DNA of 64,000 nt from NCBI RefSeq assembly GCF_025602895.1, contig NW_026516250.1, positions 124,001-188,000 of the forward strand, read 5' to 3'. Shown piece by piece: positions 52,712 to 62,944 of the stretch. A program made the translations under genes and the position numbers. Positions within the stretch are counted from its first letter, which is position 1. Each line of letters starts with the position of its first letter. Origin of the DNA: Polychytrium aggregatum (Eukaryota > Chytridiomycota > Chytridiomycetes > Polychytriales). Below the pieces are notes generated by a model, which was not told where the DNA came from, made no database searches, and saw only the letters and a program-made list of their open reading frames with translations.

Positions 52712-53278
52712 GACAAGCCGGGGGCCATGCCGTCCAGTCCCCATCCGAATGCAGATCCGTTCCGAGACCAGATTCCGGATGAGTTTGAGAAATACAAACG
52801 TACTTTTGCTGCAAATCATCTGTGGGCCGATACCCTCGCGATGGGCAACGAGGTGTCGACGGGGACCCTGATACTGTCCCTCTGGATACATTTCTTTACC
52901 TTTACCTTTCCCTTTACCATTCCGTTCTCCATGATGCACCGGTTGCGCCAGAGAGATACAGCACATCGACAGGTTTTTGGCTGATTCTTTGGGTTGCGAT
53001 CCAGTGGCCCCGATATCGATAACAGGGCGGCTCGTTTCATGTGGCAGGCGCAGTCGCAGAGGGTTTCTCACTTCATTTGACGGGCCTTGGAGGCGAACCG
53101 ATTGAATGATTGGAGTGGCAGCGCTCAAGCGACACCGGAATTCCCGATTCCATTTGCACGCTCTTTCCTTTGGGAGTATCCCTCGCCATCGCTTCTTCCG
53201 TTCCATCACTCTCTCCAAAGACCCGATTCAATCCAGACGCTTACACACACGTTCCTATACCGTTCGGCGGACAGAGCC
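52712..53278. other. Intergenic region
   Basis: Between the kinesin tail and the next plus-strand gene. A TTTACCTTTACC pyrimidine stretch occurs near 52900-52925, possibly 3' UTR. If the kinesin is longer than modelled its last exon could lie here. No other gene is seen. Confidence 0.4.
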
Positions 53279-55031
53279 ATGGCCGCCACTGACTCCAATA
53301 CCAACGTCACGACCGTCCAGGTCACGATCGACGCGAGCAAACCCGGATCTGGCTCGCGCTTTGTCGTTTCGTCAGAGGGCGGGGTGATCCAGCCCCTGCC
53401 ATCGCTCAACCGACTCCCGCGCGTCGGCAACAACTCCAAGAACACAAGCAACCCGGTGTTTCGGTTTGGGGGATCTATGGATTTCCCAGAGGGTGAGTCT
53501 GGCCAAGGGAATATGGAAAGGAGAGGAAGGAGGGAAAGGAAAGGAAAGAAGCCACTGCGCTTGGGGACAAGTGGTTGGGATCCCTAAGATATACGGAGAG
53601 TCGGGAAGTTGGTGTCCTTTCTCCTGCTCCAGGAGCCATGGCGTCGCCCAAGAGGAGTAGTGTGCTTGAGCTGACCAGCGGGTGCCCGTCAAATGCCATC
53701 ACGTATCAGATGTTCGTCGATACAAGGTCGAGGTTGCAGCAGAAGCCAAGATCCAGAGGCAAGACGAGCGTGAGAAACGGGCTGTCCGATACCAGCAGCG
53801 AAGGTGAGTGGTGTCCAGGTACTTTTGCTATACCTCGGAGACGAATGCGGAAGGGGACACACCTCCCTGGCACTATATTCCTGTTGCGCTGGACGACATG
53901 AAGAGCTAAGGGAGGGAGGACTGCCCGTCAAAGCTAAACCCGCATTGACCGATTTCCGCCTGGACCGGATGATCCATATCTGGATTCAACCATTCATGCG
54001 TCGATACCTCAATGTCTTGCTGTTGGCTGACCTCGGACTTACTCCGCAAAGGGAATGGTGCGTCACTACAAATGCATATCTGACCTTGGATCATTGAGTA
54101 TCTGGGACACGGATGGACGGATACATGGATGCGCATTTGCGCTGACCTGCATGGAGCTGATTCTCGCCATGAATGCTCTCTGTCTTGAGCATGAGTCACC
54201 CGCGATCTTCTCACCTCAACCACTCACCCGCTTCTTCCTCCGACCACCCTCGGATGGCCAGGCTCGAGGAGATTGAGAAGCAGCGATGGCAAAATATGTC
54301 AATCCATAACCAGCGCCAAGAAGAAACATGGAATTTCAAGCACAAGCGGGCTCAAATCGGCAAGAACAGGTGAGCAGGATGGTGCATCGGCAAGACAGGC
54401 TCGGGACGAGGGGCCCAGCCGAGCCGAATCGAATCGGGTCCGGTTGTTGACTCAATGCTTGGTGGTGTTGGTCCTATTCTCGATACAGCGTTCACTACAA
54501 TCCCATCACGCTGGCATACCACAACGACAGCCAAGGCACCAAGCTGGCGACAGATGATCGCGAATCGATTGTAAGGCGTATTCCATGCTGGTGCTCGATG
54601 GATGGAAACGGGCCAGAGAGCACTCGTCTTCGGTCGCTCACCAGCATCGTCACTCTTGCTGCCGCCGCCAGTACCGAACATCACTGCGGGCCGCCCACCT
54701 GTATCTCAAAAACAACACCTTTGATCCGCTACTCTGCAAGGACATTCCGCGGGCACTTTCGGAGCCGTTGAAGGCTCCGCCCCAGCCCAGCCAGCCACGC
54801 ACGAGGCGCATTGGCTTCAACGACGACGGGGAGAGACGGTCGGCTCTCAAGACCGAGAGCCTGGGCACCAGCAATGTGCCGCAGATGCTGATGCGTGTCG
54901 CCGCCCAGAACGGTGCGGTCCTGGGGGCTCCGACGACTGGCCTGCCGATGGGAGGGGGGTCGATCTCGGACGGGATGCTCAGCGTCGACTCCGACATTGG
55001 CCGCAAGCACCAGTGGAGACGGCATTACTGA
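53279..55031 (+). CDS. Charged protein with basic coiled-coil segment, unknown
   Basis: Five exons: 53279-53492, 53710-53803, 54262-54369, 54489-54570 and 54672-55031, all GT-AG with matching phases; 285 residues. Residues 1-71 are Ser/Thr/Gly-rich. A highly charged helix follows (VRRYKVEVAAEAKIQRQDER), then EKQRWQNMSIHNQRQEETWN and a compact motif VHYNPITLAYHNDSQGTKLA. Next come VRYRTSLRAAHLYLKNNTFD and a Pro/Gly-rich tail ending QWRRHY. The combination of a charged helix with a Trp and a YNPITLxYH motif looks like a conserved folded core. It recalls small axonemal or microtubule-associated proteins, but I cannot name the family and the comparison is a guess. Confidence 0.75.
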
Positions 55032-55545
55032 GCGGCAGGGCGGCGAGGCGGATCGAACATTTACGGATGACACCTTTATCTCTGCAACAACGACAGACCT
55101 GCCGTGTGGGTTTGCGTCATCAGGGTTGTTCGGGCGGACGAGTCGCTTGGGTGCACCATCCCTAGCTTTTTGCTTCTATGGGGTGATGGCCATTGTGGAC
55201 GAGGGATGCGTGTGGGCTCCAGCCCAAAATCAATATCACCCAAAAGTATAGACAGAGTGTGCCCTCCGCCTTCATTTAGCGATGTAGTGGCCCGTGAACG
55301 GTGTCTGGACCGGCGTGAAGATCGGCGGCTGTCATGGCGAGACATGTATTGAGCTGTGGAGCGTTGGTAGTGGGGGGATGATCGGATGGGAGAGATACAG
55401 GCGCCTTCTATTGTATGTCTGGGCAAGAGGAGTGTCGCGAATGAGGAAGCGGAAGACATTGAGGAGCAGCAAAGTAGTGTGTAGATGCAAGCAACAGAGT
55501 GAGGGGTGAGAGAGCGAGGGCATGTCATAATTCACGGAGGAGCGC
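55032..55545. other. Convergent 3' intergenic region
   Basis: About 0.5 kb between the stops of the unknown gene and the first bHLH gene. Purine-rich in places, no gene seen. Confidence 0.5.
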
Positions 55546-56808
55546 CTAGCCTAGCAGGAGACTCCGGATGCTCATGGATCGATTTGCCGAGTCAGTGAGA
55601 CCATCGGATCGTCCAGGGGCATCGGAGGGCGGTGTAACCCGGTCGCTGGGGTTCGATTGCGGCACGGTCAAGTTGAAGGCTTGGGACGGTGCTGAGGCCG
55701 AGACTGAGGCCGAGACTGATACTGAGACTGAATCGGGCGACATGGCCGAGGGACGAACACCACGCGAGAGCATGGTTGGCGGGTCAAATGAAGCACCGAG
55801 TCCATGGCGATTCGCCAGGGCATGGGCCGGGACTGGATGGACCACTGGATGGACCACTGGATGGACGCCAGGCGGTTGGTGGTGGACAGCTGGTCGCGGC
55901 GAAGTATCGGGAGACGGCAGGACGAGGGCCGGGCTATGCTTGTGCTGTTGCTGCTGCTGCTGTTGCTGCTGCTGTTGCTGTTGTTGCTGGGGGTACTGCG
56001 GTGGGTGTTGCGAGTGAGGGTGGAGATGCTGTGGATGTCGTTGCTGATGAGGGTTTGGTTGTTGATGAGGGTGCGGCTGTTGATGAGGGTGTGGCTGTTG
56101 AGGATACAGCTGAGTATGCGGTTGAGAAGGATGCGACTGTTGGGGATGCTGGGGATGCTGGGGATGGTATGGACTTGGGCTTGGTCCTGGATGTGGGTAG
56201 TATTGCGGCGGAGGAGCTTGTCCCGACTGGGCCGGAGAGTACGTCGGGTGATGAGATGGGCTGGGATTGAACGAAGCCGGAGGAGCAGGCTGCGGGGCGC
56301 TATGAGAAGCCTGAGGATGAGGAGGAATCGGGGCCGAGTAGACGCTCTGGTGGGCGAGGCGGTACTCTGGTGCAGCAGCACCGGCAGCAGCAGCGGCAGT
56401 CGCAGCCGCTGGCGAGGCTTCTTGCAGCCGCCGCGAGAGATCCCAGATCTTGGCGTGGAGTTCGTGGATGTAATCGACGGTGCACTCGAGAATGACAGCC
56501 TTTTGGATGTTGCGGTGGGTGGTGCAGGTGGGAACGAGGTCTCGGAGCTCAAGAATCTTTTGCTGGATCTTTTCCCGACGACGCCGCTCGACGGCGGTGT
56601 GGGCGATTTTGCGATGCTCGATGCGCTCCTCGGAGCTGAGGCCGCTGCGCTTGCGTTTCTTTGGCGACCCGTTGGGCGAGTGGTCCGAGTGCATGGCGGA
56701 CGAGTATGCCGCGTCCGGGTACTCGCTCTTGATAGGGAGCGAGCCAAAGTCGGTGTCGGAGACGTCGTCACTCTCGCTGTAGCCGGGCGAGGATCGGAAG
56801 GTGGCCAT
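55546..56808 (-). CDS. bHLH transcription factor with polyQ, copy 1
   Basis: Single-exon frame of 420 residues from the ATG at 56808 (MATFRSSPGYSES); the frame stays open upstream, but that part is a poly-Leu artefact. The basic region and helix 1 read RKIAHTAVERRRREKIQQKI, with His, Glu and Arg at the E-box-contact positions (H-x3-E-x3-R), so it should bind CANNTG sites, probably CACGTG. The loop is short (VPTCTTHRN), and helix 2 is QKAVILECTVDYIHELHAKI. Upstream are an acidic Ser-rich segment and a SPKKRKR nuclear signal. The C-terminal half is Pro/His/Gln-rich, with about ten PHPHQQ-type repeats and a polyQ run, typical of an activation domain. A related gene lies 3 kb away. Confidence 0.88.
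   Translation of the reverse strand: MATFRSSPGYSESDDVSDTDFGSLPIKSEYPDAAYSSAMHSDHSPNGSPKKRKRSGLSSEERIEHRKIAHTAVERRRREKIQQKILELRDLVPTCTTHRNIQKAVILECTVDYIHELHAKIWDLSRRLQEASPAAATAAAAAGAAAPEYRLAHQSVYSAPIPPHPQASHSAPQPAPPASFNPSPSHHPTYSPAQSGQAPPPQYYPHPGPSPSPYHPQHPQHPQQSHPSQPHTQLYPQQPHPHQQPHPHQQPNPHQQRHPQHLHPHSQHPPQYPQQQQQQQQQQQQQQQHKHSPALVLPSPDTSPRPAVHHQPPGVHPVVHPVVHPVPAHALANRHGLGASFDPPTMLSRGVRPSAMSPDSVSVSVSASVSASAPSQAFNLTVPQSNPSDRVTPPSDAPGRSDGLTDSANRSMSIRSLLLG
55938..55990. repeat. CAG/CTG repeat encoding polyglutamine
   Basis: CTG/TTG triplets on the plus strand, read as CAG/CAA on the minus strand, give about 16 glutamines in the bHLH protein. A degenerate GGATGC...GAT(G)AGGGT repeat array on both sides encodes the PHPHQQ-like units. 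Confidence 0.85.
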
Positions 56809-59777
56809 GGCTGGGCGGGAGAGCGGGTCAGGCGAGCAGGGATTGCTGGCGGGGAAGGCGGTGGGGTCTGGAATGGACCGGAGTCGGCAGAGATGTGCTC
56901 TGGGTGGCTGGGAGACAGCGAGGGTTCTGCGCAGGATGGCAGGGCTCGGGTGAGATCGGGATGGGTGCAACGGGTCTGGCCGGTGGGCGCGCGAATGCCA
57001 TGGCAGGAGCAGGAGCAGGAGCAAGAGCAGGAGCAGGAGCCGTACCTGAGACGAGAACAAGACCAGGAGCAGGACCAGGAGCAGGACCAAGAGCAGGAGC
57101 GACGGGCTGGCGAGGCGAATTGCGTACGTGTCCAGAAATAAATAGCGGCGGGCGGGGGCGATGGAGCTGTTTGCGACGCCGACGCAACGGGACAGGGCAC
57201 AGCGCCGGCAGGTTTATCTCGGGGCGATGGGACGGCGAGAGCGAGCAGCCAGGCGGCGGGCGACCGAGAATATGTACGTGGCTGTGGACGACACGCAAAC
57301 ATGCCTATAAAGGTGGTGAGAGTTTCAAGAACGCACCGGCGCCGAAAGCCAGCAGCGCGGAGAAGCCTTGTTGGCCGGTGCGCAAACGACCAGGCGGCCG
57401 ACACCAATCGCAGGGGCAGGAGCAGCGAGGCAAGTGGTCCGTGGGCCGGCCATGGACATCCCCAGTCGCACAGGGTTGGAGCTCGGAAACGCAAACAAAA
57501 CGGAGGCGGATGGGCACACCAAGCGCGGCCTGCTTGTGCTCGCGTGCGGCGGGCCACCGAGGGACAGGGCAGCGCTGGCGAGCCTGGCACCGAGTGGTGC
57601 ACGGGAGCAGCGCGGGCGGGTGGGAATGGCGGCTGCTGAGCGACGGGTGTCGGGCGACAGCCACGAGTAACAATGCGAGTAACGATGCGATTAACGATGC
57701 GAGTAACAATGCGATTAACAATGCAAGTGTTAATTGCAAAGTGCCCACACCCCAGATGGCAGTCCCACGCAGCAAGGCCAAACCACTGCAATCCACCCCT
57801 CCCCAAACAGACCACGGCGCATCCACACGTACATTCCCACCCACCTAGATCCGGCTATTCCCCCACCTGCGCCCGCGCTTGCAGACCCCCGTCCCGCATC
57901 GCAGGGGCCTTGTCGGCGGCGTCGCTGGGACGCATCAGGACGTCAGAGATTGCGCAGAACATGGGCCTGGCGACTCGCTCGGGACAAGGGCGTCGCTGAC
58001 GAGAGGCTCGGCCTGCCGGCGTGCACCCGCCCTCTGCCTTGTGGCCCCTGACGATGCCATTTGGCAGCAGCGCGTCTGTGGCCGCGTGCGGGGTGCCGCT
58101 GTGCTGTTGGGACTGTGTGGTGGGGCCTGGTGGTGCCGTTCAGCAGGCGACAATTGCACATCCATCACATTCATTGCACATATATTCGCATCCATCACAT
58201 CCATCACATCCATCACATCCATCACATCCATCACATCCATCACATCCATCACATCCATCACATCCATCACATCCATCACATCCATCACATCCATCACATA
58301 TATTCACATCCATCACATACGTCGCATGCACCACCACGACTCCCACACTCTCAGTGCCCCCCCTGCCACAGACAGTGGTGAGTCGCACCGCGTGTCGCGG
58401 TCATCTGCTGCGACTGCCTGTTTGGGCTCTGTGGCAGCGTGCACCCTTTGCCACCGTGACGTCTGTGCTGCCCTTGTCCGACAGCCGACAGCCATGGAAC
58501 TTTTTTTCGCCTCCACCTCCGCACCCAAGGCCGCGTCGCTCATCCGCGTGCGGTGCGCGCCTGGTGGTTGGCTGGCGGGCGCGCCGCTGTGCGAGTGTGG
58601 CCCGTGGGCGACGCGGCCATGCGGTCGCCGCCGCCACGCCGCAGGCACGAGTCCAGGCGACAGCAGGCGCCGCGCGCTGCCTGTGCCCGGCAGCTGGTCG
58701 CACAGCACATATTGCGCACCCCGCCTTGCTGGCCACCGCCACCGCCACCGCCACAGATGCCTTCATCCGCCGCACAAGGCTCATTTGCCAGAGTCGCCTC
58801 CAGGGCCGCTGCCAGACTGAGAGCCAGAGCCAGACCGATAGCCAGAGTTGCTGCAGGTTCCCGACACAACGACTCGGGTGCCGCGCTCGATAGATGCAGG
58901 GAGCGGCACCCGCAGACGGGGCCTGAGCATCGCAGCGCGGGGCAGCCATACGCTGATCACCTGCGCCAGGCCTCGGCCGAGTGGTTTGTCTGCCCTCGGC
59001 CAGTGGGCCACTGCACCCGGGTGGGGGAAGGATGTGTCCCAGTCAGCTGCATGGACCACACCCGCCGCCCTCCGGCTGTGTGGTCTGCGCCTGGTCATCT
59101 GCGGTCATCTGCGGTCATCTGTGCCTGTCTCGCGGTCGTTGATCGCCTGCTTGGGATCGGGCCAGACCCAATCCAGACGCAACCTGTGACCCACAGGAGT
59201 GATCAGCAGGAGTGACCACAGGAGTGACCGTGGCACTTCCTGGCATAGCCGCCGACCCTCGTCGCAGCCAAAGCAGTCCCGTCCCGTTCTCTGCCACCCG
59301 GTCCGTCGCAAGTTTTGGCCTATCGTCTACTGTATTGGATCTATCGCGATTCCGGACGCGCCGCCAGAGGGCATCGTCGTCCATCATCGGCTCTTTCTTG
59401 GTGGCTCTAGATACCACACTGTACTGCGTAAAGGTTTACCAAAGGTCATAGAAACGAAAGGAGCGGGACGGAGAAGCATCCAGCAAAGGGAAACTTGCAA
59501 GCGTCGAGGAATTCGCATGGGCAGGCCGTGGAAGGCCAGCGGGTCAACGACTGGCATCACAGCCAGCTGCAGGTCGGATCCGTCTCGACTGGGTCGGAGA
59601 GCAAGGCCAAAGCCTGCGTCGGTCCGGGGGTTGGTCAATCTGGCAGCAATCCGGTGGGATCGGCTGAACACGGGTGGGCGCTGTAGAGCCAGCCTGCTGG
59701 CAGAGAAGTAGAGCTCATCCTCACGATGGTGCGCGAGAAACTGCGATAGCAGGTCAAGCTCCAGCGAACCACCCGTG
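56809..59777. other. Long spacer between the two bHLH genes
   Basis: About 3 kb with several repeat arrays: GAGCAGGAGCAG units at about 57002-57100, GAGTAACGATGC units at 57665-57730, and the CATCCATCA array at 58190-58300. The ORFs of 290-320 residues across it consist mostly of these repeats. No gene is supported. Confidence 0.5.
58190..58300. repeat. CATCCATCA nonamer minisatellite
   Basis: About twelve nearly perfect tandem nine-base units. The array gives false proteins in several frames (Pro-Ser-His, Ile-His-His, Asp-Val-Met repeats). Confidence 0.95.
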
Positions 59778-60575
59778 CTAATCGATGATATTGTGGATGC
59801 TGGCGGGTTTGTAGGAGCCCGGTACGGGCAAGACCGCAGGCCAACCCTGCTCGTCGCCTGGGCCGTAAGGATGCATCTGCGGGCGCGGTTCTCCGTGAAC
59901 TTGGACGACTGGCCGGCCATAGTGGTCCAGCACCGGCGACTTGGGCGGCGAGTGAGGCGAAACAGCATGGACAAAGCCCGGGCCAGGCTGCTGGCCAGCC
60001 GGATGGGCATACACGCCGACATCTTCAAACCGGGCAAAGTGATGCTCCGGAGCCAACAGCGAGACGCCGCGATAGTCCTGGACTGCACTGTGCTGGTGGC
60101 CGACGGCCCGAGGCAGAGGACCGCCGTGTCGCTGCGACGGCGGCTGAGGAGGAGGTACTTGGGCATACGGGTGCGAATACGGGCGGGCGAAGCGGGTGTG
60201 GGATGCTGGGGGCTCCGACAGCGCCGCCAGACGGAGCTGCAAGTCGCGGATGTACTCGACCGTCTTCTCCAGGACCGAGACCTTCTGGATGCTCTCCTGG
60301 CTGGCGCAGGATGGAACCAGGGTGCGGAGCTCGAGGATTTTTTGGTTGATGCGCTCCCGCCGCTTCTTTTCGATGGCGGTGTGGGTGATCTTGCGGCGGG
60401 ACTCGCGGTCAAGGGCCGCTGCCGAGGACCCGGGGCGGCCGCTGCGGCTGCGAACCGTCGGCGAGGGCGATGTGGGATGCTTGTCAGAGGAGTCTGAGTA
60501 GCTGTCGGACAGGTCGTGCTGCGAGGGTTCGGTCTTGACTGCGATTTCGGGCACTAGAGGAGCGGGGAACGACAT
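59778..60575 (-). CDS. bHLH transcription factor, copy 2
   Basis: Single-exon frame of 265 residues starting at MSFPAPLVPE (60575). The basic region and helix 1 are RKITHTAIEKKRRERINQKI, again with the H-x3-E-x3-R contact set, then LELRTLVPSCASQES and helix 2 IQKVSVLEKTVEYIRDLQLR. The bHLH is plainly related to copy 1, with a conserved QKILELRxLVP core and IQK at the start of helix 2. The N-terminus has an acidic Ser/Asp stretch (SYSDSSDKH), as in copy 1. The C-terminal half is Pro/His/Gly-rich. The frame continues open to 61346, but that part is compositionally unlike a protein and lies in promoter-like DNA. Confidence 0.88.
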   Translation of the reverse strand: MSFPAPLVPEIAVKTEPSQHDLSDSYSDSSDKHPTSPSPTVRSRSGRPGSSAAALDRESRRKITHTAIEKKRRERINQKILELRTLVPSCASQESIQKVSVLEKTVEYIRDLQLRLAALSEPPASHTRFARPYSHPYAQVPPPQPPSQRHGGPLPRAVGHQHSAVQDYRGVSLLAPEHHFARFEDVGVYAHPAGQQPGPGFVHAVSPHSPPKSPVLDHYGRPVVQVHGEPRPQMHPYGPGDEQGWPAVLPVPGSYKPASIHNIID

Positions 60576-62944
60576 GGCGCGGATGTGGGTTGATGGAGCC
60601 GGGGAAGTGGTAGTGGAGCAGCGTGCGAAAATGGTGCTGGCGGGGTCTGTGCTTGTGCCAAACTGGACTCTGGTGCAGGAATGGGGCGCAGGACCAGGGC
60701 AGAGGAGGCTCGAATGGGTGAGGAGGCGCTTGGGCTGGGGCCGACCTGGGCGATGCAATGCTTGAATGGGCGAGGGCGAGGCGGGGCGATGGAGCCGCTG
60801 ATATAGGCCGGTGGAGAGCGGCCTTTTGGGGAAGCCGAGTCGACCAGCGGCAAGGGAAGGCCGCCGAAATGGACCAAGGTAACCCAGATTGCGAATCAGT
60901 AAGCGCAATGGGAGCATGGGGAGCGTGGAGAGCAAGTGCAGGAGCAAGCAGGCGGCGGCACAAAGGGCAGTTTGAGCTTGCACCTTGGCAACCCAATACA
61001 AGCGGCGTGCTGGACGACACAAACAAGCAGCAGCACCGATGAGACCGAAATGAATCGCAGCCGCCTTGCGACCCACTGTGCATGAGAGCGAGCGGACCGC
61101 TCCGTGACGCTCTTGTTTGATAAGGGCAAGGCGCCGACAAGGACGGTGTGCGATGGTGGTGGTGGTGGTGGTGGTTGCGCGAGTGCGTGCAGGCGTGCGA
61201 GTGGGCTGCACTCGGCTGCCTGGGCGACACCAACGACGATGCAGCAGCAGCAGGACGGCAACGGGATGCGCAGAGCGCAGACGAGAATGGGCCGCCGCGA
61301 GACCCGCCATGGAAATGCGGCCGGGACGACGCTGCTGCAGCTGCAATAACGGACGCAGCGCGACGATCGGCGGTTGTCAAGATGGTCGGGAGTCTTGTCA
61401 GGAGGGTCGGCGGTCTTGTCGGGAGTCTTGTTTGCCCTGCTGGTCACTTGGTTTGGAAGCGCACGTCGGCTCCTTCGGGCACGACCCAGCCCGCAACCAG
61501 CCCGGCACGGCACTTGCCATCCAGCCGAGACAACCTGCCGGCTGCTGCTCGGCAGAGAACCAACGGCAATGCGGATGGAGTGCAATTCATGGGGGGTCGA
61601 AGTACGCTTTCTCCAAGCACATCGCAATCGTTAAGCATTGCCAAGTATCGCCCTGCCTGTACTCGACACCCAGTGCATTGCATCGCACTGCATCGCCCCA
61701 AACACAGCGCTGCTCGCTGTCCACCCCAACCCTCGGCAGCACGGTGCCCCTGTGGTGCCTTGTCGTGCGCCCTCCGTCGCCACAAGGGGCTGCCACACAT
61801 TCCTGTCGCGCCGGGGCCTTGTCGGCTGTGCGCCTGTCCTCGCGCCTGCTGCGTGCGGCTCCGTGGTGTCGGCCGGGCCTGGGCTTGCCTCCGCCTGGGC
61901 GCCTGCTGCCGCGCAGGTGCTTTGTCGCAGGTGTTTGTCGACACGGCTCATCCAATCCCAGCGCCGCACCTGCGACGTCTTGATTGCATCTGCTGCCGTC
62001 AGAGCAAGGCCGTGCGTTGTTTGGGCCCAGTGCTTCCCCGTCTTCTGGCCATTTTTTTTTTCCTACTCATGTCCGCGCCTGCTCCTTGTCGCTCCCCGTC
62101 GGCCCAATCGAGCCTGCAGCGCTGTTCCATGGCCATCGCCGTCGGATCGCCGCCGTGGACACTGCTGCCCTTGATACCCGGCCGCATGGCCGTCGCTCCC
62201 CGGAGCCACGATCCCTGTTGCAGTCCAAGGCCGGTGCGCTGGGGGAGCTTTCCGCGCTGGCCCATGCTCGCGCTGCCGGGGTCATGAGATACCAGCTTCC
62301 GTGCCCGTGGCGGTACACGCCTCGTCGGGGAAACTGGCCTGGTTGCAGCTCTCCGGCCATGCCGCATTCGGAAGGGGCAGATCAAAGCACTTTCGGCAGT
62401 TTGACAAAAGTCATGACCAGCATAGCCGACTGTGGCCGTGCTCGACCATGGCCGTGTCCGACCGAGACTGTGGCCGTGCCCGGCTGGTCTGCTCCGTGTC
62501 CTGCGTCCTCCGGCTCATCCCACAGACGCTGGTTCTCACGACAGCACTTGTGTGTTGGCATCGCAAGGCCCCCCCTGTTTCGCGGGCATGCTGCGCGGCG
62601 TGACCTGTGCAGGGGTGCCTGACCACGTGGGTGCCGAGAATAGCAGCATAGCCGCGCTGGATCGAATGCATTCCGATGGCTGTAGCCTGGCTGCTTCTGG
62701 CCGCGGGGTGATTGGGAACAACCAGGCGCCCAGCACTGACGACGCCGATGCTGCCCTTGATCCTCCGTCGGCTTGCAGACCCAAGCATTCGTCTCGCCAG
62801 CGGCACCAGCGACGCCAGGGCATCTTGATCAGCCCCCATCCCGGACTCTGCCTCCGGCCGACTTTGTCTGTCTGACCATCGGCAACCCCGCTCGTCGTCT
62901 CTCCAAGTCTCACTCTTTCCCCTGTTCCCGCTCCCTTCTTCGGC
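60576..62944. other. Divergent promoter region, bHLH copy 2 / kexin
   Basis: About 2.4 kb. It has a GGT triplet run at about 61147-61175, several GCATCGC repeats near 61660-61700 and GACTGTGGCCGTGC(C/T)CG repeats near 62428-62485. No gene is convincing; the long open frames on both strands reflect high GC content. Confidence 0.5.
61147..61175. repeat. GGT triplet microsatellite
   Basis: About nine tandem GGT units upstream of the bHLH copy 2 gene. Confidence 0.85.

Noticed and set aside
55668-57815. A 715-residue minus-strand frame and a 445-residue plus-strand frame over bHLH copy 1
   Set aside because: Both are out-of-frame or antisense readings of the bHLH gene and its repeats (poly-Ser-Asn-Ser or Leu/Arg runs).
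58190-58300. CRISPR-like regular repeats
   Set aside because: Units are directly adjacent with no spacers and the genome is eukaryotic; this is a minisatellite.
57879-58893. Frames of 290-313 residues through the CATCCATCA array
   Set aside because: They exist because the 9-bp repeat has no stop in several frames; the flanks are not protein-like.
59778-61346. N-terminally extended 522-residue version of bHLH copy 2
   Set aside because: The extra 257 residues are Arg/Pro/Ser-rich readings of promoter DNA; the acidic N-terminus typical of the paralogue begins at 60575.
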